Positions 1-5,910 of a stretch of 10,067 bases of DNA are shown in pieces; the first letter of the stretch is position 1; the number at the start of each line of letters is the position of its first letter. The stretch is from WJMT01 sp964445575 (GTDB lineage Bacteria > Acidobacteriota > Aminicenantia > Aminicenantales > Aminicenantaceae). Under the pieces are notes generated by a model that saw only the letters and a list, made by a program, of their open reading frames with translations, was not told where the DNA came from and ran no database searches. Position numbers and translations under genes: made by a program. The stretch is from contig CAYULB010000067.1 of the NCBI GenBank assembly GCA_964445575.1, forward strand, positions 1-10,067, read 5' to 3'.

Positions 1-7
1 GATTGCG

Positions 8-76
8 GCAGATGCGAGGCGTCAGGGCATGAAGTCGTGGTCCTTCACTACGAATGCCCTGCAACGAAGCAGATGC
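8..76. repeat. Hairpin element flanked by an 8-bp direct repeat
   Basis: An imperfect hairpin is visible: outer arms AGGGCAT (24-30) and ATGCCCT (54-60) pair perfectly. After a 4-nt one-sided bulge (GAAG, 31-34), inner arms TCGTGGT (35-41) and ACTACGA (47-53) pair with one G-T wobble around a 5-nt loop. The hairpin lies between two copies of GCAGATGC (8-15 and 69-76). The first 60 bases hold 35 G or C, clearly richer than the AT-rich DNA that follows. Two forward frames are open across it (to stops at 79-81 and 101-103), so it could instead be the tail of a gene cut by the window edge; neither peptide was recognised. A dispersed intergenic repeat or structured RNA is my preferred reading, without proof. 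Confidence 0.4.
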
Positions 77-107
77 TGTAAGATTGGCTCGCCTGGAAGG
101 TAAAAAA

Positions 108-227
108 ATGGCGATTAAAATTGAAATCATGATAAGAAGAAACGTTCAGCTAAACGTTCTTGAAAAAATCTTGTATATCGCTGAAAATAAATTAATAATG
201 AAAACATTGCCATTTTTTTATGAATAG
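108..227 (+). CDS. Possible small protein of 39 residues, unknown function
   Basis: An ATG at 108 is preceded by GGAAGG (95-100) seven bases upstream, a good Shine-Dalgarno site, and the frame stays open to TAG at 225-227. The peptide begins MAIKIEIMIRRN and ends LPFFYE; it is basic in the first third and rich in Ile and Leu, with no clear membrane segment, Cys pair or known motif. It lies 60 bases before nikR on the same strand, so co-transcription is possible. Inside it the octamer AAACGTTC occurs twice, 12 bases apart (140-147 and 152-159), which gives the repeated Asn-Val residues or may be a regulatory site instead. I do not recognise a family. Random AT-rich sequence could give such an ORF; the ribosome-binding site is the main argument for it. 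Confidence 0.35.
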   Translation: MAIKIEIMIRRNVQLNVLEKILYIAENKLIMKTLPFFYE

Positions 228-287
228 GTCAGGCTAAAGGAACATGAGGTTTCTTTTGTTAGTGATTATGAAAGGGAGCTAAAAGAT

Positions 288-707
288 ATGAGCAAAATAA
301 CCCGTTTTGGAGTGTCTCTTGAGAGTCAGCTTCTCACTCAATTTGATGCATTGCTGAAGAAAGAAGGTTATAAAAACCGGTCTGAAGCCATAAGGGATTT
401 GATAAGGAACCGCTTGGTCAAACAAGAATGGGAAGAGGGAGACAAAGAGATCATCGGCATATTGAGCCTGGTTTACAATCATGAAAAAAGAGAGGTCATT
501 GAGATATTAAATCATATTCAGCACCAGCACATCGGGGTGGTGATCTCTTCGACCCATATTCATTTGGACTCTCACAATTGTCTGGAAGTGGTGATACTGA
601 AAGGGAAAAGCAAAGTCATAGAAGAAATTTCAAGCCGGCTTCAGAGCACCCGAAATGTCAAACACGGAGGGCTGATAAGAACCACTGCTGGAAAAAAGCT
701 GGAATGA
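288..707 (+). CDS. nikR: Nickel-responsive transcriptional regulator NikR
   Basis: A 139-residue ribbon-helix-helix (CopG/MetJ-type) repressor fused to an ACT-like metal-sensing domain, the NikR architecture at its usual length. Residues 1-45 hold the DNA-binding part (ITRFGVSLE strand, then the KNRSEAIRDLIRN helix). The C-terminal domain carries the high-affinity nickel ligands of E. coli NikR (H76, H87, H89, C95) as H79, H90, H92 and C98, in the stretch THIHLDSHNCLE. In this family, nickel binding switches on DNA binding, and the protein represses nickel uptake or regulates nickel enzymes. The start follows GGGAG (274-278) at nine bases. No nickel transporter, hydrogenase or urease gene is in the window, and I saw no convincing E. 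coli-type GTATGA/TCATAC operator, so its targets are elsewhere or outside the window. Confidence 0.93.
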   Translation: MSKITRFGVSLESQLLTQFDALLKKEGYKNRSEAIRDLIRNRLVKQEWEEGDKEIIGILSLVYNHEKREVIEILNHIQHQHIGVVISSTHIHLDSHNCLEVVILKGKSKVIEEISSRLQSTRNVKHGGLIRTTAGKKLE

Positions 708-719
708 TTAAGTAAAATT

Positions 720-756
720 ATGCCGCCCGTTTCTGGATTGAAACGAGCGGCATTTT
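720..756 (+). terminator. Rho-independent terminator of nikR
   Basis: A 13-position stem lies 12 bases after the nikR stop: ATGCCGC (720-726) pairs with GCGGCAT (747-753), then one C/A mismatch, then CGTTT (728-732) with AAACG (741-745). The loop is 8 nt (733-740), and TTTT runs over 753-756. It is the strongest hairpin in the left half and isolates nikR from the genes downstream. An AAAA run on the other side (714-717) could let it work weakly in both directions, but no gene arrives from the right. Confidence 0.85.
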
Positions 757-870
757 GGGGATGGAATAAGGGTTAAGGTTTGTCCATCGGAAAGCCCATG
801 AAAAAAGGAGGGGTAAAAAAGAGGATTTTTTCCATTTTTAGCATTTCATATATATATACGCCTTATTTTG

Positions 871-894
871 AGAAAAAGTTGCATATTTTTAAAA
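871..894. repeat. Direct repeat copy 1 (pairs with 1133-1156)
   Basis: This 24-bp stretch starts AGAAAAAGTTGCAT and ends in TTTTTAAAA. It matches 1133-1156 at 21 of 24 positions by eye, in the same orientation and 262 bp apart. The sequence is low in complexity, so part of the match may be chance. Confidence 0.4.
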
Positions 895-1080
895 AAAATC
901 ATGTAAATCAGGGATAATTCCCGGAATATCGAGATATTTTAAAAAAGAGAAAAATCCCAGAACCTCGTTTTTAAAAATTTAACAGCGTAAAACCCTTTTT
1001 TTTGTGATTTGGAGCTCTCTAAGTTGCTGAAATAGAGAAGGTTAGAAAGATAAACGGTCTTTTCTGTCATGCTTTCCCTT

Positions 1081-1108
1081 TTGCTTAATAACTATCTTAT
1101 AATATTAT
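1081..1108 (+). promoter_or_regulatory. Possible sigma70-type promoter for the decarboxylase
   Basis: TTGCTT (1081-1086) is followed after 16 bases by TATTAT (1103-1108), which differs from TATAAT at one position. A perfect TATAAT also occurs at 1098-1103 but lacks a good -35 at the right distance. Transcription from here would give a leader of about 215 nt before the decarboxylase start. In such AT-rich DNA hexamer matches arise often, so the call is tentative. Confidence 0.35.
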
Positions 1109-1132
1109 ATCATACTCAAAAATAAAATTTCA

Positions 1133-1156
1133 AGAAAAAAATGCAAATTTTTAAAA
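1133..1156. repeat. Direct repeat copy 2 (pairs with 871-894)
   Basis: This copy starts AGAAAAAAATGCAA and ends in TTTTTAAAA, and it shares the core TGCA-A-TTTTTAAAA with copy 1. It lies just downstream of the possible promoter, inside the presumed leader of the decarboxylase. The function is unknown: a protein-binding site pair or AT-rich coincidence. Confidence 0.4.
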
Positions 1157-1264
1157 TATTGAGGTTTTGAGGTGTTTTTTACAAAATATCAGGCATAAAA
1201 GTGCCTTCTGTGCAGGTTTTTAACTCTTAGCTGCTGATGAATGAATAGAGGAGAGCAAAAATCC

Positions 1265-1303
1265 TTGAATCTCAATGACAAGAAAATAATAATAATAATA
1301 TGA
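1265..1303 (+). other. Mini-ORF with five AUA codons in the decarboxylase leader
   Basis: A TTG codon at 1265 lies 11 bases after AGAGGAG (1247-1253), a strong Shine-Dalgarno sequence with no other good use. The frame reads MNLNDKKIIIII and stops at TGA (1301-1303). The five Ile codons are consecutive ATA triplets produced by an (AAT)5 tract at 1285-1299. A T6 run follows (1310-1315), then the decarboxylase Shine-Dalgarno. The layout recalls attenuation leaders, but the hairpin before the T run is very weak (CAAT/ATTG), the start is TTG, and a chance ORF in a microsatellite is quite possible. Confidence 0.2.
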
Positions 1304-1329
1304 TAATTGTTTTTTAAGAGGAGTGAATC

Positions 1330-2739
1330 ATGGATAAAGAAATATTCAGGAAGTACGGGTATCAATTTATTGATTGGGTAGCAGATTATCTGGCAGATCT
1401 GGGTGAATATCCGGTTTGCCCCAAAGTGAATCCAGGTGACATCAAAATGGAACTTCCTGATGAGATACCCAGTAAAGGTGAATCCATAGACGAGATTTTT
1501 AATGACTTTAAATCAAAAATATTTCCCGGCATGACCCATTGGCAGCATCCTTCATGGTTTGCTTATTTCCCGGCAAACAACAGTCCTCCTTCCATTTTAG
1601 CTGAACTGCTGACGGCAGGAATGGGAGCTCAGTGTATGATATGGCAGACTTCTCCTGCTGCGGCAGAGCTGGAAGAAGTGGTGATGGAATGGTTGAGAAA
1701 GATGCTGGGACTTCCTGAGGAAATGGTAGGGGTCATTCAGGATACCGCTTCGACATCTTCTCTGGTGGCTCTTTTAACAGCCCGAGAAAAAGCCACTGGA
1801 TTCAGGAGTAATGCCAAAGGGATGAAGGAACCCCTTGTGGTTTACTGCTCAGAAGAAGCTCATTCCAGTGTGGAAAAGGGAGCGAAAATTGCTGGCTTTG
1901 GGAAAGAAAACATCAGAAATATTTCCACAGACAGAGACTACGCCATGCTTGCTGAAGACCTGGAAAAATGGATCGAGGAAGACAAGAAAAAAGGATTGAA
2001 GCCCTGCTGTGTGATTGCCACTGTAGGGACGACCTCTTCTTCAGCTGTGGATCCCCTGGATAAAATAGGGAAAATTTGCCGACGTCATAACCTCTGGCTT
2101 CATGTGGATGCAGCCTATGCAGGCACTGCTGCTGTTCTCCCAGAAAAAAGGTGGATGTTCAAAGGGATCGAGTATGTGGATTCATTTGTGTTTAATCCTC
2201 ATAAATGGATGCTGACTAATTTTGATTGTTCTGCTTATTTTGTTAAAGACCCGGATTGCCTCGTGAGGACCTTTGAAATCCATCCTGAATATTTGAAGAC
2301 AGGAGTGGACAGAGAGGTAAAGAATTTTAGGGATTGGGGCATAGCACTTGGGAGAAGATTCCGCGCTTTAAAGCTTTGGTTTGTTCTCAGATATTATGGA
2401 GTTGAAGGCATTCAAGAAATGGTCCGCAGACACATCAGCTTAGCCCAATTTTTTAAGAATAAAGTAGAGAAAAGCCGGTATTTTGAAGTCATGGCACCCA
2501 TGCCTTTGAGCTTGCTTTGCTTTCGTTTGAATGATGGCCGGGGGGAAGAAGACCTGGATAGAATAAACAGAAAACTTCTGGAACAAGCAAATCAAACCGG
2601 AGAGCTTCATCTTACTCATACCACACTCAAAGGAAAGTATGTCATCCGGTTGTGTGTGGGAACATGGACCACTCAAAAAAAAGATATTGAAAATGCCTGG
2701 CAGATCATTCAAAAGACAGCCCGAAGACTAATTGCTTGA
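1330..2739 (+). CDS. PLP-dependent aromatic-L-amino-acid decarboxylase-like protein
   Basis: A 469-residue group II pyridoxal-phosphate decarboxylase, full length for the family of DOPA, tyrosine and tryptophan decarboxylases, cytoplasmic and normally a homodimer. Visible landmarks are THWQHPSWFAYFPA (69-82), the PLP-stacking His in EEAHSS (H178), HVDAAYAG with the pyridine-nitrogen Asp (D260), and NPHKW with the Schiff-base lysine K292. The mobile catalytic loop has EYLKTG (320-325), where Y321 matches the Tyr that distinguishes decarboxylases from Phe-carrying aromatic acetaldehyde synthases, so true decarboxylation is expected. LGRRFRALKLWFVLR (340-354) is also typical. The substrate among Trp, Tyr, Phe and DOPA cannot be read from sequence. 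The start follows GAGGAG at six bases. The gene stands alone, with no amine transporter or oxidase beside it, and ends 60 bases before a terminator. Confidence 0.88.
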   Translation: MDKEIFRKYGYQFIDWVADYLADLGEYPVCPKVNPGDIKMELPDEIPSKGESIDEIFNDFKSKIFPGMTHWQHPSWFAYFPANNSPPSILAELLTAGMGAQCMIWQTSPAAAELEEVVMEWLRKMLGLPEEMVGVIQDTASTSSLVALLTAREKATGFRSNAKGMKEPLVVYCSEEAHSSVEKGAKIAGFGKENIRNISTDRDYAMLAEDLEKWIEEDKKKGLKPCCVIATVGTTSSSAVDPLDKIGKICRRHNLWLHVDAAYAGTAAVLPEKRWMFKGIEYVDSFVFNPHKWMLTNFDCSAYFVKDPDCLVRTFEIHPEYLKTGVDREVKNFRDWGIALGRRFRALKLWFVLRYYGVEGIQEMVRRHISLAQFFKNKVEKSRYFEVMAPMPLSLLCFRLNDGRGEEDLDRINRKLLEQANQTGELHLTHTTLKGKYVIRLCVGTWTTQKKDIENAWQIIQKTARRLIA

Positions 2740-2880
2740 CCTCCCATTTAAGCTCGTTATCTGGGTCTGCAAATCGCGCATAGAATCCCCATCCTCCTCC
2801 ACCCTGAAGAATTTTAATAGCAGGGTGTTTTTCCCTTTTTTAAGGTTGACTTTCACTTTGTCTTGGTCAGGATAAGCACC
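2705..2880 (-). pseudogene. Frameshifted C-terminal remnant of a carbohydrate-binding-like protein
   Basis: Reading the minus strand from 2880, the first frame gives GAYPDQDKVKVNLKKGKN followed by TLLLK. A jump of one base in an A run near 2811-2815 restores a second frame that reads GGGGWGFYARFADPD, then NELKWEV, to a TGA at 2705-2707. The joined product resembles the C-terminal 'pDeDkV.V.LkkG.N.LLlKi..GgGGWGFy.R' module that I associate with sugar-binding or hydrolase proteins; the exact family is not certain. An in-frame TGA lies directly upstream (2881-2883), and no N-terminal part is seen before the M16 gene ends at 2988. The module therefore survives only as a fragment with a frameshift and a stop, and its end overlaps the last 35 bases of the decarboxylase on the other strand. 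A sequencing error could explain the frameshift but not the missing body. Confidence 0.6.
2800..2832 (+). terminator. Rho-independent terminator of the decarboxylase
   Basis: A perfect 7-bp stem CACCCTG (2800-2806) / CAGGGTG (2821-2827) with a 14-nt AT-rich loop is followed by TTTTT (2828-2832) and, after CCC, six more T. It starts 60 bases after the decarboxylase stop and is oriented for the plus strand. The sequence is the antisense of the Lys-rich part of the pseudogene fragment, so the signal seems to have arisen from old coding sequence. The long loop makes it weaker than the nikR terminator. Confidence 0.65.
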
Positions 2881-2920
2881 TCACCTGAATTTCATTTTGC
2901 TCTCCTTACTCTCGACTCGT

Positions 2921-2948
2921 GAACAAGTCATGCAAGCGTTATTTGTTC
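2921..2948. repeat. Imperfect inverted repeat between the convergent genes
   Basis: GAACAA (2921-2926) and TTGTTC (2943-2948) are perfect arms. As plus-strand RNA the stem extends inward with two G-U pairs and one mismatch to a 4-nt CAAG loop. No T run follows in either direction of use (A run on the plus side), so it is not a standard terminator. No other clear terminator was seen after the M16 pair, so RNA processing or 3'-end protection is conceivable. Confidence 0.3.
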
Positions 2949-2987
2949 ATAAAAAATGGCTTCAATTTTTCTAAACTTTATGGAGAG

Positions 2988-4523
2988 TCACTTGTTATCA
3001 GCGGGGATTCCCGGTTCTTTAAAAAAAAGGGATGCTTTGACTGTGGTCACGTTTTCAGGTTTTACATCTAGAGGGAATTCCTGGATGACCAGGTCTTCTG
3101 TTAAGACCTTTTCCGGCATGTTTGGATTGGTGTAGGTTATGGGGGATGGGGTGTTGGCAACCAAGGCTTCCTTAAATGACTCAGCATCCTGTGTCACCAC
3201 AGCAATGTAAAGATTTTTATAGTTCAGATATTTTTTAATGGCTGAATTGACTTCCTCAATCTTGACTTTAGGTATTCTTTCTCTGGCCTCTTCAAGGAAA
3301 TTTTTGTAGCCGTAATATTTGGAATCAATCTGCCATCCCAGCCTTTCACTGAGGGTTTGGGTATAGAGTTTGGTGTAGTTGACCAGGTATTTTTTGGTGA
3401 GTTCGAATCTGTCTTCTGGAATTCCTTCTTCTATGAGTTTTTTGAGTTCTCTTACAGCCTGTCTGAGAACAAAGTGTCGGTTGGAGTTTGACAAAGGTCT
3501 TATCCAGATTGAAAAGTACTGCTGCTGTCTGCAGTAATTGGTGGAAGGAAATTTCCCCCGCCCTTGGATAAAATGTTCAATGTAAGCATAGTCTCCGTAG
3601 TTCTGTCCTCTTTCTTCCCTGATTTTTTGGAAAAGATGGGATAGATGCTGTCGGTGCTCGCCGAAATGAGAACCGGCGATCCACAGGGCAAAGAAATCAG
3701 GATGGGATTTAGTGATAGGAATCGGAAATCCCATGGAAATAGCTGTGGCTGGAGTTTTTTTGTCCGCTATCACAATTTGAAGCCCTTCTGGCATTTGTTG
3801 TTTTGGAAGAGTTGATTCAGGGGTGCTTCCCTCGGGCAGGATTGAAAAATCAGATAATACTTTTTTGGGGAATTCAGAAGGATACCCGCCGGCAACCCCT
3901 ATGGTTAAATTCCCTCGGGCAAAATGGTTGTCATAGAAATTTTTTACATCATCCAGTGTGAGTCCCTTTACACTCTTCACAGTCCCCAATTCAGTGTGTC
4001 CGTAAGGATGATCCTGGTACATCATTAAATTCAGCATTTCTTTGCCGAACTGTTCGTCCATGTTGTTTACCAGAGTTTTTTGAAGAAAGTTTAGGTGATT
4101 TGTTTTGATCCGGATAAAATCCTCTTCTCTGAATCCCGGGTTTAACATCATGTCTTTGAATATGGAATAATATTCTTCGAGATTGTCTTTATGGATTGTT
4201 CCTGAAAAAACCGTCATTTCTTTATCGATCTGCATATCAATATAGGCTGCCATAGGATAAAATCTCTGTGAGATTTCTTTATAAGTCAATTGCTCGCTTC
4301 CTCCGTCTGAAAGCATTCTGAATGTCAGGGCGCTGAGACCTTCTTTTCCCGCAGGGTCATCGGCAGAGCCGATATTTAAGACTAATTTGAGGCATACCAG
4401 CGGATTATCTTCAAGCGGGAGGAGTACAGTGGAGATGTCACCCGGAGGTTTTTTGCTGCAGTTTATCATTAACAGGCAAAGGCCTAAAATAAAGGGTAAC
4501 GTCATTTTTATTAAATTTTTCAT
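2988..4523 (-). CDS. M16 family peptidase-like lipoprotein, zinc motif lost (probable partner subunit)
   Basis: A 511-residue M16B-type protein. Residues 1-22 form a lipoprotein-like signal ending in LMINC (C22); Asn at -1 is an unusual lipobox residue, so plain export is the alternative. The N-terminal peptidase domain aligns with its neighbour, but the HxxEH column is ALTFR: both His and the Glu are replaced (A65, F68, R69), so it should not bind zinc. The C-terminal half keeps EERGQNYGDYAYIE (303-316), which includes the Arg/Tyr type of motif used by M16 partner subunits for substrate binding. In such pairs (mitochondrial processing peptidase, and the Sphingomonas Sph2681/Sph2682 heterodimer) one subunit is catalytic and the other shapes the chamber. 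The ATG overlaps the stop of the catalytic gene as ATGA, with GGAGGAG upstream, so expression should be coupled at a similar level. Likely periplasmic. Confidence 0.85.
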   Translation of the reverse strand: MKNLIKMTLPFILGLCLLMINCSKKPPGDISTVLLPLEDNPLVCLKLVLNIGSADDPAGKEGLSALTFRMLSDGGSEQLTYKEISQRFYPMAAYIDMQIDKEMTVFSGTIHKDNLEEYYSIFKDMMLNPGFREEDFIRIKTNHLNFLQKTLVNNMDEQFGKEMLNLMMYQDHPYGHTELGTVKSVKGLTLDDVKNFYDNHFARGNLTIGVAGGYPSEFPKKVLSDFSILPEGSTPESTLPKQQMPEGLQIVIADKKTPATAISMGFPIPITKSHPDFFALWIAGSHFGEHRQHLSHLFQKIREERGQNYGDYAYIEHFIQGRGKFPSTNYCRQQQYFSIWIRPLSNSNRHFVLRQAVRELKKLIEEGIPEDRFELTKKYLVNYTKLYTQTLSERLGWQIDSKYYGYKNFLEEARERIPKVKIEEVNSAIKKYLNYKNLYIAVVTQDAESFKEALVANTPSPITYTNPNMPEKVLTEDLVIQEFPLDVKPENVTTVKASLFFKEPGIPADNK

Positions 4524-5863
4524 TTTTCTTCTCCTCCGGTTAGAGTAACTACCGTGCTGTTTGTTTCTATGAAATATTTATTGGCAATCTTTTGTATATC
4601 TTGGGGTGTTATTTTCTGGTAAAGTTCAAATAGGTTGTTTATGGAGTTTGGGTCAGTGGTAAGGTTGATGTAAAAGGCAAGTATCCCTGCTGTTCCATCA
4701 GTAGTACCCAATTGGCGGGCCATTGAGTATTTCAGGTTGGATTTCACATCTTCAAGTTTATTTTCAGGCACCAGTTCATTTTTGTAATGATCCAGCTCTT
4801 TGAATATTTCTTTTTCTACATAAGGAAGGTCTTCGTTTTGTTTGACTACAGCATTGAAGGTGAGAAGGTGAGAGTCTCTTCTGTCCGGGAAGTCAGCATA
4901 GAGAGAAAAACATTTTTGTTCCTCTACCACCAGACGCTGGTACAGAGGAGATGACCTGGAAAACCCTATTTCTGCCAGCAGGTCAAGCGCAGCCTTATCA
5001 ATCTTCTCGTCTGAGAATGCGGGTCCATGAAAAGCCACTGCGATTCGGGGAGTGGTCGGACTGGGCCATTCGTAATGAGCGCGCTTAGCTTTTTTTTGGG
5101 AGGGTTCATCCGGCGTTTCAAGTTTGTAGTTGGATGGTTCCCAGTTTCCGTAATATTTTTTAATGTAATCGATCAGTTCTTGATGGTCATAATCTCCCAC
5201 CACCAGAATAATGGTGTTATCTGGAGCATAAAACCTTTTTTTATAAAGCTTGCTGTATTCAAACTGGTTGGGCATATCCTGAATGTCTTTGAGATAACCC
5301 AGAGTGGTGTGCTTGTAAGAGTGTCTCTCAAAAGCAGTGTGTCTGAGAGTTTCATACAGGCGTCTTCCTGGATTTGAAACACTGGAGTAGTATTCTCCTT
5401 CGATCACTGCTGCCTCAGTTTTCAACATCTCTTCGTCATAATAAAGATTAATGAATCTATCTGCTTCAATTTTGACCACTCTTTCCAGATTCTCTCTGCC
5501 TGCAAAAACAACAAAATAGCAGGTGTAGTCATCCGAAGTGTAACCATTTGTTCCTGCGCCCAGTTCAGTTAAAAAATTATCGTACTCTTCTCTGGGGATG
5601 TTTTTTGTGCCTTTAAACATCATGTGTTCGAAAAAATGTGCGAATCCTGATTTTCCGGGTTTTATTTCGTTTCTGGAACCAGACCTGACAATGGTGTAAT
5701 AAGAAATAATATGGGGATTCTCCAAGGGGACCGAAACCACAATGAGCCCGTTTTGAAGTTTTTCGATCTTGTGTTCGTACGGGAAGACATCTGAACCGGA
5801 TAAAAGCAAGGGACATACCAGAAGCATGAGAGTCATGAAGCTTATTGATATACTTTTTACCAT
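4520..5863 (-). CDS. M16 family zinc metallopeptidase, catalytic subunit, exported
   Basis: A 447-residue M16B (insulinase/pitrilysin superfamily) peptidase with an N-terminal signal peptide (about residues 1-24: Lys at 3, a hydrophobic core, then LLLSGSD). The inverted zinc motif is HFFEH (H76, E79, H80) within GFAHFFEHMMFKGT, and the distal zinc Glu is expected at E155 or E157 in AAVIEGEYYS, about 76 residues later as usual. NGYTSDDYTCYF (106-117) and ADRF are further family marks. It should cut peptides in the periplasm inside a closed chamber formed with the zinc-less partner encoded next. The start follows AAGGAGG (5869-5875) at five bases. It is the first gene of a two-gene unit behind its own promoter, 81 bases after trmO. 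Natural substrates are unknown. Confidence 0.92.
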   Translation of the reverse strand: MVKSISISFMTLMLLVCPLLLSGSDVFPYEHKIEKLQNGLIVVSVPLENPHIISYYTIVRSGSRNEIKPGKSGFAHFFEHMMFKGTKNIPREEYDNFLTELGAGTNGYTSDDYTCYFVVFAGRENLERVVKIEADRFINLYYDEEMLKTEAAVIEGEYYSSVSNPGRRLYETLRHTAFERHSYKHTTLGYLKDIQDMPNQFEYSKLYKKRFYAPDNTIILVVGDYDHQELIDYIKKYYGNWEPSNYKLETPDEPSQKKAKRAHYEWPSPTTPRIAVAFHGPAFSDEKIDKAALDLLAEIGFSRSSPLYQRLVVEEQKCFSLYADFPDRRDSHLLTFNAVVKQNEDLPYVEKEIFKELDHYKNELVPENKLEDVKSNLKYSMARQLGTTDGTAGILAFYINLTTDPNSINNLFELYQKITPQDIQKIANKYFIETNSTVVTLTGGEEK

Positions 5864-5881
5864 CCTATCCTCCTTGTTCTT

Positions 5882-5910
5882 ATATTATGATAAGGCTGTA
5901 TTTGTTTCAA
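5882..5910 (-). promoter_or_regulatory. Sigma70-type promoter of the M16 pair
   Basis: On the minus strand TTGAAA (plus 5905-5910) is followed after exactly 17 bases by TAATAT (plus 5882-5887); an alternative -10, CATAAT, overlaps it with a 15-base spacer. The predicted start would be near 5875, within the Shine-Dalgarno sequence, so the 5' leader would be very short. The left arm of the dyad at 5905-5935 contains this -35 hexamer. Confidence 0.5.

Larger units (their letters stand above)
757..1329. other. Long AT-rich intergenic region before the decarboxylase
   Basis: No convincing gene is seen in about 570 bp between the nikR terminator and the decarboxylase. The region is AT-rich with many A and T runs. 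It holds an imperfect 24-bp direct repeat (871-894 and 1133-1156), a small dyad AATATC-GA-GATATT (925-938), a possible promoter (1081-1108), and near its end a TTG mini-ORF with an (AAT)5 tract (1265-1303). The length is unusual in a window whose other gaps are mostly under 110 bp, so a long leader, a regulatory region or an unrecognised RNA gene is possible. Confidence 0.6.

Noticed and set aside
8..76. Integron attC site
   Set aside because: The bulged hairpin is similar in outline, but the RYYYAAC/GTTRRRY core sites are not at its ends and no integrase or cassette is seen.
798..917. 39-codon plus-strand ORF in the long AT-rich region
   Set aside because: Only a weak GGAAAG upstream, low-complexity Lys/Ile/Phe/Tyr content typical of AT-rich non-coding DNA, and no recognisable motif.
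911..938. Small dyads GGGA-TAAT-TCCC and AATATC-GA-GATATT as regulator sites
   Set aside because: Too short and too AT-rich to separate from chance; kept only as a note in the intergenic entry.
1285..1299. (AAT)5 tract as a phase-variation switch
   Set aside because: It lies outside any supported protein gene and not between the -35 and -10 of a promoter; five units is also short.
2921..2948. Terminator for the M16 pair
   Set aside because: The stem is weaker as minus-strand RNA and the T run lies before it, not after it.
5027..5377. 116-codon plus-strand ORF inside the catalytic M16 gene
   Set aside because: Antisense shadow of a well-supported gene; the zinc peptidase on the minus strand explains the sequence fully.
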